NCBI RefSeq assembly: GCF_009733535.1
Contig: NZ_SMMI01000004.1
Location: 372,001-436,000 of the forward strand
From: Sphingobacterium endophyticum
GTDB taxonomy: Bacteria > Bacteroidota > Bacteroidia > Sphingobacteriales > Sphingobacteriaceae
Reading direction: 5' to 3'
DNA length: 64,000 bases
Shown here: positions 8,002 to 14,905 of the stretch, in pieces
How positions within the stretch are numbered: position 1 is the stretch's first letter
Layout of the letters: every line of letters begins with the position of its first letter
Notes under the pieces: generated by a model
Database searches by the model: none
Seen by the model: the letters and a program-made list of their open reading frames with translations, nothing else
What the model was told of the DNA's origin: nothing
Translations under genes and position numbers: made by a program

Positions 8002-8023
8002 AACAGCCCATTATTGGGCTGTT
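8002..8023 (-). terminator. Hairpin terminator for the leftward rep gene
   Basis: AACAGCCCA (8002-8010) pairs with TGGGCTGTT (8015-8023) around TTAT. On the minus strand TTTT follows, and a flanking TTTTCAT/ATGAAAA extends the symmetry. It lies 57 bases past the HUH gene stop codon, in the convergent gap. Confidence 0.65.
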
Positions 8024-8079
8024 CATGAAAATAAGGAATACAAGTACTTTTCCTTATATAATTAAAATAGTAAAATTTT

Positions 8080-9075
8080 TTACGACGCTAAAGAATTTGA
8101 AGTCAATTGCTCAAACATTCTCATATCATAGTTACTTCGATTATCCTTTCTAACGATATATCTTATTGGTGTATTAACCGTAATTCCGTATACTTCATAT
8201 TCAATTGTATCACCATAATGGTCTAATTTTTTAAACATATAAGACAGTACATTCCTTATTTGTTCATGCTTTGGTTTAAGCTTAGAGTTACCAATTTTTT
8301 TAACTGTTTTCTTTCTAAATTTGGAATAAAACCAACGATTATTAAGGTAGTTATGAATATTCAAGTAATTTGGTTTATCCAATTTTAAAGCTAAATGAGC
8401 ATGCCAATTGTTCTTTAAATTCTTTTCATATCTGACTATGTAATAATGGATTTTAATCTTCTTTTCATTTCGAATGTAATCTATATAATCCTTTACCTTT
8501 TGTTTTAGATTCTTCAATGTAATATTATCTACTTTGACATATTTGTCCTGTTGAATGTGGTAAAAATACTCATCAAATGTTTTTGCTTTCTTTGCCTCAA
8601 ACTTGTTTAGAATGTATTTATCCGTATGATTTAAGGTCAGGAAATAATTAAAATCAAACATACTATACATATTCATTAACCAATAACTAAGCATTTTATT
8701 AGTAGGTTTAGGCTTGAATGTAATTTCATCTATTATACCATGATTTAGGTTATCTTTTTGTTTTAGACTATTGCAGTTTTTTAATGCACTCTTTAACTGT
8801 TTATTTTCTCTTTTGGCTTTTCTTTGGTTTTCTTTTGCTTGTTCATGCGTTAATGTTGGTTTCCTACCTGCTTGGTTTGACCTTTTAATTATTTTAATTT
8901 TATCCAGTTTCTTGAGGTGTCTCAATACTATGTTAGTTTTACCAATATGGACATGTCTTTCATACTTTGATTTTGATTGTGACTTAACGTTAATTCCGTT
9001 ATTGTAATATCCGTATTCCGTTTTTGGATTATTTATTATATCATTGAGAATATTATAATTGATTATGCTATACAT
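8080..9075 (-). CDS. HUH-type rolling-circle replication initiator or relaxase-like protein
   Basis: The 331-residue protein shows the three ordered motifs of HUH endonucleases: FNYFLTLNH near residue 146 (motif 1), NNWHAHLALKL near residue 222 (the His-hydrophobic-His metal motif 2), and an IRNVLSYMFKKLDHYG block near residue 280 that could hold the nicking Tyr with the Lys of motif 3. Such enzymes nick a single strand and stay linked to the 5' end, starting rolling-circle replication or transfer. The first 100 residues are very basic and include KTNIVLRHLKKLDKIKIIKR, which resembles a winged-helix DNA-binding region, as in some plasmid and phage Rep proteins. Its location in an integrase-bearing element suggests replication of the excised circle. 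Relaxase versus replicase cannot be settled by eye. Confidence 0.75.
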   Translation of the reverse strand: MYSIINYNILNDIINNPKTEYGYYNNGINVKSQSKSKYERHVHIGKTNIVLRHLKKLDKIKIIKRSNQAGRKPTLTHEQAKENQRKAKRENKQLKSALKNCNSLKQKDNLNHGIIDEITFKPKPTNKMLSYWLMNMYSMFDFNYFLTLNHTDKYILNKFEAKKAKTFDEYFYHIQQDKYVKVDNITLKNLKQKVKDYIDYIRNEKKIKIHYYIVRYEKNLKNNWHAHLALKLDKPNYLNIHNYLNNRWFYSKFRKKTVKKIGNSKLKPKHEQIRNVLSYMFKKLDHYGDTIEYEVYGITVNTPIRYIVRKDNRSNYDMRMFEQLTSNSLAS

Positions 9076-9116
9076 TGTTTTTTACATTAATATCTACCTG
9101 CCTTTTCAGCTCTAAA

Positions 9117-9141
9117 GAAACTAGTAGAATATGCTAGTTTC
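9117..9141. repeat. Hairpin upstream of the HUH gene, candidate nick-site or leader structure
   Basis: GAAACTAG (9117-9124) and CTAGTTTC (9134-9141) form a perfect 8-bp stem with a 9-base loop, followed by eight T residues on the plus strand. It lies 42 bases before the HUH start codon. HUH proteins often nick near a hairpin beside their own gene, but a plus-strand terminator is an equal alternative. Confidence 0.4.
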
Positions 9142-9278
9142 ATTTTTTTTATTTTAAAATCTTCTTTATTATTATCGGGGGCTTGTTCCATGGATTACTC
9201 ACATTAGCCTCCTTGTATTGTGCCTTACTATGTAAACCGTTTTTAACTAATATATTTCAGAATTGCTCGAAACCCAAA

Positions 9279-9473
9279 TTAGTTAGCTGACTTTTTTTGC
9301 ATCTCCTTGATGCGGTGGAACGCAACCGATAGGCAGTCATTTATTATTGATTGCTGGAGATAATTCCTTAAATCTGTAAATCCGTATTTTTTTAGATGTT
9401 TTGAAATAATCGAAAATTCCATTTCATTAAGTCTTACTGATTTTACCTGCGATACTCTTTTTGTTTTTATCAT
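9279..9473 (-). CDS. Small ribbon-helix-helix-like DNA-binding protein
   Basis: The 64-residue protein begins with a basic strand (KTKRVSQVKSVRLNEMEF) and continues with two predicted helices around SIISKHLKKYGFTDLRNYLQQSI. This layout fits the ribbon-helix-helix fold used by CopG/Arc-type repressors and by MobC-like accessory proteins of plasmids. A role in controlling the rep gene or assisting nicking is inferred from its place between the HUH gene and the integrase. Four bases separate its start codon from the upstream 87-residue gene, so the two are one transcription unit. No residue-level proof of the fold can be given from sequence alone. Confidence 0.6.
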   Translation of the reverse strand: MIKTKRVSQVKSVRLNEMEFSIISKHLKKYGFTDLRNYLQQSIINDCLSVAFHRIKEMQKKSAN

Positions 9474-9477
9474 TTTA

Positions 9478-9741
9478 TTATTTTAAAATTTTTTCATTCA
9501 CGAATTGGATGTAGACATATCCTTCATCAATACTTAAAAAATAGAAGCTTCCTGCATAATCGAATGAGCTAAATTCATCTTCATAGTTTTTGACTTGGAA
9601 TAATCCCGATATGTATTTATCCTCAGTATTGTCAATTATATATTTTTTACTGCCTTTAGTTCTTATTTGCCACTCGTGACCTTGTATATTGAATGTCCCC
9701 AAAACTGTTAAGGGGTATATTCCGCTAATGATTTCTCTCAT
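9478..9741 (-). CDS. Hypothetical small protein of the element, 87 aa
   Basis: I do not recognise this protein. It is 87 residues, rich in aromatic residues and alternating hydrophobic and polar stretches (GHEWQIRTKGSKKYIIDN, SFYFLSIDEGYVYIQFV), which suggests a small all-beta domain. There is no signal peptide. It starts at 9741, is immediately upstream of the ribbon-helix-helix-like gene and faces away from the 395-base gap next to the integrase. Confidence 0.6.
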   Translation of the reverse strand: MREIISGIYPLTVLGTFNIQGHEWQIRTKGSKKYIIDNTEDKYISGLFQVKNYEDEFSSFDYAGSFYFLSIDEGYVYIQFVNEKILK

Positions 9742-10136
9742 TTTATTTGTTCTTATACTTTATTAATGTTTGACACTTATTAATAAATACCACATAACAA
9801 CAAATTTTTAACTACTAATTACAACTAGGTACGTAACTGACTCATTACTAATGAAATTAACTTTGTACCAAACTTGATACAATTAATAGGGTAAAATTTC
9901 AGACCGAAAAATTCCCAAAATTTTTTTTTATGCAATTGAAACATGTAGGCACTACAACTATATCCCCAACCCATGTTTAAACTACCGAATAGAGGGATAC
10001 CTTAATAAATATGACAATTGGACAAATAAAAAATACCCTTTGATAGGGCTTTATGGTGGGGTTATTATCAATGAAAAAGGGGTTATTACAAGGTTATTTT
10101 ATAGGTGTATGGCTTCGTCATGTAGCCCCTTGAGAA
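9742..10136. other. 395-base noncoding gap between small genes and integrase
   Basis: No gene is supported. The gap is AT-rich and holds a 20-base imperfect palindrome at 9863-9882 (TTGTAcCAA paired with TTGaTACAA), which could be an operator for the small leftward genes or an accessory site for the recombinase, and a weak CCCT-AGGG hairpin near 10034-10047. An open frame at 10040-10255 runs antisense into the integrase and lacks coding character. Confidence 0.4.
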
Positions 10137-11387
10137 TTAAAGGCTATTCCATAATTCCTCACTTATTATTGCCTCATATTCTCTGCTATATTTTTTTAAA
10201 ATATCGGTATTACTGTGACCAGTTATTTTTATTATTTGCTCATCACTTAAAATAAATTGCTGACCATCTCCCCCATTTTTGTAATAGCTGTAGCCATTCG
10301 CTTTCATTCCATAAAGTGAATGTTTAGCCGTGAATAATTCTTTGTTGGTAGTTTTTTTATTTTTAAAGTATGCAAACATTTGACTAAATATTTTCACCGA
10401 CGTTTTATGTTTACCAAACATTCTAACATCTGTTTTGTTAAGATTTATTTTACTTTTAATCATTCCATGATTACCGAAAAAATAGTCATTGGGTTGTGGT
10501 CTATGTTCATTAACGTATTCAATTATTTGAGGCAATAAATGCTTACTTATTCTAATGGTTAGCTTCTTTGCTGTTTTTATTTTAGCACTTGGAATATTTA
10601 TTATTCCCCTACTCAAGTCAAAGTCTTTGTATTGTAAGCTTGTTAAAGTCTCTATTCTGTGAAGTGTGTAAAAAATGCATTTAGCCATATAGCCCAACAA
10701 ATAATTAAATTCTGTTAAGTCATTAAATGCCTGCTGATAGTCACTATATAGTGCATGTTTTTCCGTATCATTTTCCTTTAGCTTTTCAAATCGTGTTGTG
10801 ATATTACTTATTTGAATATCTTCAATCTTGGTCAGGTACTTGTATATATTTTTAAAAACCGTTAAATAAAAGTTGTAGGATATATTACTGCTCTTTGTTT
10901 GAATGAAATTTAAGAATCTATTTAATGTTAAATAATCAAACCTTTTTAAACTTATGTTGTGTAATTGATTAGTGTATAACCAATCGTTAAAAACACTTAT
11001 TTTTTCTGAATATCGCTTAAACGATGATGCCTTAACTTTGTTCTTTTTCCACAGAAGCCAATCATTTATAAACTCTTTTAAGGGCTTATCCAATATTGAT
11101 TGTACAAAATCGCCTGCATTCACATCAAATTCAATAGAATTTAAATCATTTATCAATTCATTGATAAATTGACTAGCTCTTTTTTGCCGTTGCTTTACTA
11201 TATTTGCCTTTGTATTTACAACTCCTTTTATTACAAATGGAGCCTTGTTTAAATCAAATGTTCTTTTATATTCTTTATGCTCATTTTGGGAATTTTTATA
11301 CTTTATACAGATAATCCACTTTTTTGATAATGGGTTAGCTGACTTTAAAAATGGCTTTCCGATACTTTTATCTATGTTTACTGACAT
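10137..11387 (-). CDS. Tyrosine recombinase / integrase of the element
   Basis: The 416-residue protein follows the Bacteroidota integrase layout: an N-terminal arm-binding region, a SAM-like core-binding domain (about residues 120-210, SSFKRYSEKISVFNDWL and following), and a C-terminal catalytic domain. The catalytic Arg is in LHRIETLTSLQ, the second box is TAKHSLYGMKA, with Lys at the usual second Arg position and His kept, and the last box is TGHSNTDILKKYSRE with the His and the nucleophile Tyr. The Lys variant of box II is common in this phylum. Its start codon lies 16 bases from attR, the usual arrangement for an integrase beside its own attachment site. It should catalyse excision and integration through the 23-bp repeat. 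Confidence 0.92.
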   Translation of the reverse strand: MSVNIDKSIGKPFLKSANPLSKKWIICIKYKNSQNEHKEYKRTFDLNKAPFVIKGVVNTKANIVKQRQKRASQFINELINDLNSIEFDVNAGDFVQSILDKPLKEFINDWLLWKKNKVKASSFKRYSEKISVFNDWLYTNQLHNISLKRFDYLTLNRFLNFIQTKSSNISYNFYLTVFKNIYKYLTKIEDIQISNITTRFEKLKENDTEKHALYSDYQQAFNDLTEFNYLLGYMAKCIFYTLHRIETLTSLQYKDFDLSRGIINIPSAKIKTAKKLTIRISKHLLPQIIEYVNEHRPQPNDYFFGNHGMIKSKINLNKTDVRMFGKHKTSVKIFSQMFAYFKNKKTTNKELFTAKHSLYGMKANGYSYYKNGGDGQQFILSDEQIIKITGHSNTDILKKYSREYEAIISEELWNSL

Positions 11388-11402
11388 TTTTAGTCTAAAA
11401 AG

Positions 11403-11425
11403 TAGAGCCCCAATTAGAGCCCCTA
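11403..11425 (+). repeat. attR: right direct repeat of the integrated element
   Basis: TAGAGCCCCAATTAGAGC followed by CCCTA is the partner of 5903-5925 with one mismatch. AGAGCCCC occurs twice, spaced by AATT. Confidence 0.85.
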
Positions 11426-11509
11426 AAGGTTAAATATTAAAATTAAAAACTGCGTTTAAAGGAAATAAACACAGATTAAATATAGCAAAAATATAGTAAA
11501 CAAAACGAA

Positions 11510-11517
11510 TATTTTTG
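11510..11517 (+). promoter_or_regulatory. Candidate -7 element for the PASTA/mltG operon
   Basis: TATTTTTG matches TAnnTTTG and lies 79 bases before the PASTA gene. It is the end of a 16-base string (AAAACGAATATTTTTG, 11502-11517) that also occurs at 5854-5869 on the other side of the element. Confidence 0.4.
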
Positions 11518-11596
11518 CCTTTAATTACCTCCATTTTGTTGAAATAATAAAATTGGAATATATATTGTTAATAGGATATAAAAAAAAACACAATAG

Positions 11597-12391
11597 ATGT
11601 CTAAGTTCTTTTTATACTTGAGAACGAGTGCTTTCAGAAAAAACTTGATAAGTGGACTCATTTTCATTGTCATTCTTTTTATTTTAGTTTATTTCGGATT
11701 AAAGGTCTACACCAAGCATGGTGATTCTCAAGAAGTTCCATTACTAAAGGGGTTAAATATTAGTGAAGCTCTAAATATATTGGATAAAGCCGGTTTAGAA
11801 GTAGAGATAGATTCCATCTATCAAATGGATGCGAAACCGGGTTTGGTCATCGATCAAGATCCAGATCCAAAGGCACATGTTAAGAGCGGGCGTACGATTT
11901 ATTTAACCATTATCACACAGTCTGCACCTGAAATTGCATTTCCTGAGGTAATTGACAAGACATATATTGAGGCATCAGCTATTTTAAAGAACCACTCTTT
12001 GAAAATTGCTGATACGGTTTATAGAAATGATATTGCTAGGGACGTAGTATTAGATGTTAAATTTGCAGGCCAGCCTATCCGACCAGGAAGAATGGTACCA
12101 AAAGGTTCGAAGATCAGCTTAATATTAGGAAATGGCCGTGGAGATGATGAGGTTGAAATTCCTGTACTGATTGGTTTAAATTTAACAGAAGCTAAATTTG
12201 CATTAGCAGGCAAAGGATTGACCTTAGGGTCTGTGTCATTCAATGATAATTCAAATGATACCTTAGGTTCGGTGATTATTAAACAGAATCCTGATACTAG
12301 TGCTAAAATTATTTCTATAGGAAATGCTATTCATGTTACCTTAGGTAAACCCGCTGCTGCAACTCCTGAAACTACGCCTCAAATACCATAA
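11597..12391 (+). CDS. Membrane-anchored PASTA-domain protein
   Basis: The 264-residue protein has a short cytoplasmic N-terminus, one membrane helix (about residues 16-38, NLISGLIFIVILFILVYFGL) and three consecutive PASTA domains outside. Each PASTA unit shows the pattern of a VPxLxGLxxxEA start and a G-x-V-x-x-Q-x-P turn (for example KPGLVIDQDPDPKAHVKSG). PASTA domains bind peptidoglycan or its precursors. There is no kinase domain, unlike the PASTA kinases of Gram-positives. It heads a four-gene operon with mltG one base downstream. In relatives it neighbours ddl; the mobile element lies in that junction here. Confidence 0.85.
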   Translation: MSKFFLYLRTSAFRKNLISGLIFIVILFILVYFGLKVYTKHGDSQEVPLLKGLNISEALNILDKAGLEVEIDSIYQMDAKPGLVIDQDPDPKAHVKSGRTIYLTIITQSAPEIAFPEVIDKTYIEASAILKNHSLKIADTVYRNDIARDVVLDVKFAGQPIRPGRMVPKGSKISLILGNGRGDDEVEIPVLIGLNLTEAKFALAGKGLTLGSVSFNDNSNDTLGSVIIKQNPDTSAKIISIGNAIHVTLGKPAAATPETTPQIP

Positions 12392-12392
12392 C

Positions 12393-13436
12393 ATGAGCCA
12401 AAACACAAATAAAAGAAAAGGATTAGGGATCTTCTTAATCATAATTTTACTTATCGCATTAGTTGCTGGTTGGATCGGTTATCAAGCATTTATGGGACCG
12501 AGCATAGCAACAGATGAAGAATATTTCTATGTAAAGACTGACGAGCCATATTCTAGCGTGATGTCGAGAATAGAATCAGAAGGGATTGTAAAAAATCCGA
12601 CCTATTTTAAATATGTTGCCAAAGCAATGGATTTAGAATCTGCTGGAATTAAAGCTGGACGATATAAATTGTCAAAAGACATGAGTAACCGTAGGTTAAT
12701 TGGGAACCTTCGCGGGGGATATCAGGAGGCTGTGAAATTTAGATTCCAAAATGTTAGGTTAAGAAAAGATTTTGCAGTGCTATTGGGGCAGAATTTTGAA
12801 GCAGACTCAACTGCATTCCTGAATCTACTGAATGATGAAAAGGTTGCTGAAAAATATGGCTTCAATAAAGAAAACTTTTTCAGCATGTTTATTCCAGATA
12901 CATATGAGATTTATTGGAATACAAAACCAGAAGAAATTTTTGATCGTTTCTCTAAGGAATACGAAAAATTCTGGAATGCCGATCGTAAGGCTAAGGCCGC
13001 TGCTTTAAGTCTAACAACTCAAGAGGTAAGTACATTGGCTTCCATTGTGAAGGGTGAAGCATTGCACGTTGATGAAATGCCAAAGATTGCAGGCTTATAT
13101 TTAAACAGGCTTAAAAAAGGTATGTTACTTCAAGCAGACCCTACCGTTATCTATGCTAACAATGATTTCACGATTCGTCGGGTATTGAATAGGCATTTGA
13201 CAATTGACAATCCATACAACACCTATCGCTTTAAAGGATTACCTCCAGGACCTATAATGATGCCTAGTATCGCTTCGATTGATGCAGTGTTGAACTACGA
13301 ACATCATCCATATATCTACATGTGTGCAAAGGATGATTTTTCGGGCTACCATTTATATGCAGAGACCGTTGCTGAACATTTGGTGAACGCTAGAAAATTT
13401 CAAAAAGCATTAGACGAAAGAAATATTAAGAAATAA
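12393..13436 (+). CDS. mltG: Endolytic murein transglycosylase MltG
   Basis: The 347-residue YceG/MltG-family protein cuts nascent glycan strands in the periplasm and is thought to end strand elongation. A membrane helix occupies about residues 11-31 (GIFLIIILLIALVAGWIGYQAF). The catalytic region reads LASIVKGEA...KIAGLYLNRLKKGMLLQADPTVIYA, then NPYNTYRFKGLPPGPI and FSGYHLYAETVAEH, all standard family blocks. The Glu in SIVKGEA is the expected catalytic position, where other members have SIVxxE. The gene begins one base after the PASTA stop and ends one base before the thioesterase start, so the cell-wall operon is continuous. Confidence 0.92.
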   Translation: MSQNTNKRKGLGIFLIIILLIALVAGWIGYQAFMGPSIATDEEYFYVKTDEPYSSVMSRIESEGIVKNPTYFKYVAKAMDLESAGIKAGRYKLSKDMSNRRLIGNLRGGYQEAVKFRFQNVRLRKDFAVLLGQNFEADSTAFLNLLNDEKVAEKYGFNKENFFSMFIPDTYEIYWNTKPEEIFDRFSKEYEKFWNADRKAKAAALSLTTQEVSTLASIVKGEALHVDEMPKIAGLYLNRLKKGMLLQADPTVIYANNDFTIRRVLNRHLTIDNPYNTYRFKGLPPGPIMMPSIASIDAVLNYEHHPYIYMCAKDDFSGYHLYAETVAEHLVNARKFQKALDERNIKK

Positions 13437-13437
13437 T

Positions 13438-13848
13438 ATGTTTCTATATCAACATCAGGTAAGGGTTCGCTACGCCGAGACAGACAATATGGGATATGTT
13501 TATTACGGGAATTATGCGACCTATTATGAAGTAGCTAGGACAGAGATGTTGCGGAGTACGGGCATTTCCTACAAAGAATTAGAGGAAATGGGAGTCATGC
13601 TGCCTGTGATAGAGTTAACCTGTAAATTCAAGAAAGCCGCAAAATATGATGATTTAGTTACTATAAATACTTATATTCGAGAAAAGCCAGGAGTAAGGAT
13701 TAAATTTGAATATGAGCTATTTAACGAATCTGGAGATCTTCTGAACACGGGTTCTACCCAACTGGTATTTGTTGATATGGAGAAAGGTAGACCATGCAAC
13801 CCGCCACAGATTTTCATTGACAAGATGGCTCCATTTTTTGGAGAATAA
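13438..13848 (+). CDS. Acyl-CoA thioesterase, YbgC/4-hydroxybenzoyl-CoA thioesterase family
   Basis: The 136-residue single hotdog-fold protein starts with VRYAETDNMGYVYYGNYATYYEVARTEMLR, the family signature with the catalytic Asp and the NY motif. It hydrolyses short or medium acyl-CoA thioesters; the physiological substrate is unknown. It follows mltG by one base and its stop codon directly abuts the start of the YihY gene, so translation is probably coupled. Its presence in a cell-wall operon suggests a link to envelope lipid metabolism, but this is inferred from position only. Confidence 0.88.
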   Translation: MFLYQHQVRVRYAETDNMGYVYYGNYATYYEVARTEMLRSTGISYKELEEMGVMLPVIELTCKFKKAAKYDDLVTINTYIREKPGVRIKFEYELFNESGDLLNTGSTQLVFVDMEKGRPCNPPQIFIDKMAPFFGE

Positions 13849-14820
13849 ATGAAGAAAATTCACCAGCGCTTACTGTATGTCAAGCCATATGACAGATTTA
13901 TAGAATGGACCAAGACAGCTACCCTACCTGGATTTGGGAAACTTCCATTATATACGGTTATGGTTTTCTTTTTTCAGGAAATTGCACGTGAATCCATTAT
14001 CAACAAAGCTTCTTCCCTAGCCTACAATTTTATGTTGGCGGTATTTCCGGGAATCATCTTTTTGTTTACTCTTATACCTTATATTCCGGTCGACAATTTT
14101 CAGACCCAGTTGATGGAACTGATCCAATTAGCTCTTCCCAATAATGCGTATGAAATTCTCGAAACTACGCTAACAGACATCATCAAAAGACAGAATGGAG
14201 GACTTTTATCTGCCGGATTTGTTTTATGTACATTTTTCGCTACAAATGGTATGACAACATTGATGATGAGCTTCAATAAGGCATCTTTATCGAAGGAATC
14301 AAGGACTTGGTTCCAGCGAAGGATCGTTGCATTGGCCTTGTCGCTTGCAATCGTCTTGGCACTTGCCGTCGGGATAGCTTTGTATGCTGGATCCAACTAT
14401 TTCATCAACTACCTAAAAACCCACATAGATTATGATTTAAAGTGGTTTTGGGCCTTTTTAATTAAGGTTGCACAGTGGATAATTTTGTTCGGAATTTACT
14501 TTTTTACGGTCAGTTTGATCTATAAATTCGGTCCAAGTTCAACCAAAAAATGGAAATTATTTACACCAGGAGCAACACTCGCAACGATACTAGCGATGCT
14601 GTCTTTTTCGTTATTTACTTTTTATATTAATAATTTTGGGGCATATAATAAATTATACGGCTCAATTGGTACATTGATAGTAATTATGATCTGGATGTAT
14701 ATAAATGCACTAATATTGATCATAGGGTTCGAACTTAATGCGAGTATAGCGCTTTCTAAGCAGAGTATTAAAATTGTGAAGCCAAGAGTGTATAATTCAT
14801 TTAAACCAAATAAAATTTAA
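13849..14820 (+). CDS. YihY/BrkB-family integral membrane protein
   Basis: The 323-residue protein shows about six hydrophobic segments, including AVFPGIIFLFTLIPYI, LALSLAIVLALAVGIALYA, ILFGIYFFTVSLIYKFGPS and LIVIMIWMYINALILIIGFELNA. The ESIINKASSLAYNFMLAVFPG start and the YNKLYGSIGTLIVIMIWMY...GFELNA end are typical of the UPF0761/YihY family. These inner-membrane proteins have been loosely linked to envelope homeostasis; the exact role is unknown. It is the last gene of the PASTA-mltG operon. An 85-base gap separates it from the histidine kinase. Confidence 0.85.
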   Translation: MKKIHQRLLYVKPYDRFIEWTKTATLPGFGKLPLYTVMVFFFQEIARESIINKASSLAYNFMLAVFPGIIFLFTLIPYIPVDNFQTQLMELIQLALPNNAYEILETTLTDIIKRQNGGLLSAGFVLCTFFATNGMTTLMMSFNKASLSKESRTWFQRRIVALALSLAIVLALAVGIALYAGSNYFINYLKTHIDYDLKWFWAFLIKVAQWIILFGIYFFTVSLIYKFGPSSTKKWKLFTPGATLATILAMLSFSLFTFYINNFGAYNKLYGSIGTLIVIMIWMYINALILIIGFELNASIALSKQSIKIVKPRVYNSFKPNKI

Positions 14821-14905
14821 TTCTTTATAAATAGAATTATTGAATTTTATTCAGTTAAAAAATCACACTGGCTAAAGATTTATTATTTATTAGATAGTAT
14901 TCTTC

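Larger units (their letters stand above)
5903..11425. mobile_element. 5.5-kb integrative element with tyrosine recombinase and HUH replication/relaxase protein
   Basis: The element is bounded by 23-bp direct repeats (attL 5903-5925, attR 11403-11425). Contents from left to right are an unknown 147-residue protein (-), a gene-poor stretch with a leftward promoter, an unknown 313-residue protein (+), an HUH endonuclease-like protein (-), a ribbon-helix-helix-like protein (-), an 87-residue protein (-) and a tyrosine integrase (-) adjacent to attR. The interior is visibly more AT-rich than the flanking genes. Left and right flanks are ddl and the PASTA/mltG operon, cell-wall genes that would be direct neighbours without the insertion. 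There are no conjugation or capsid genes, so transfer would need a helper. A mobilizable element or phage satellite are both possible. Confidence 0.85.

Noticed and set aside
8771..9007. 78-codon plus-strand hydrophobic frame, possible antitoxin or holin
   Set aside because: It is fully antisense to the basic N-terminus of the HUH gene; Lys-rich sequence read backwards gives Phe/Leu-rich frames.
10040..10255. 71-codon plus-strand frame antisense to the integrase end
   Set aside because: It overlaps the well-supported integrase and shows no coding pattern or recognisable motif.
5854..11517. The shared 16-base string as the true ends of the element
   Set aside because: Its distance from the 23-bp repeats differs on the two sides (49 and 99 bases), and the 23-bp repeat sits next to the integrase as expected.
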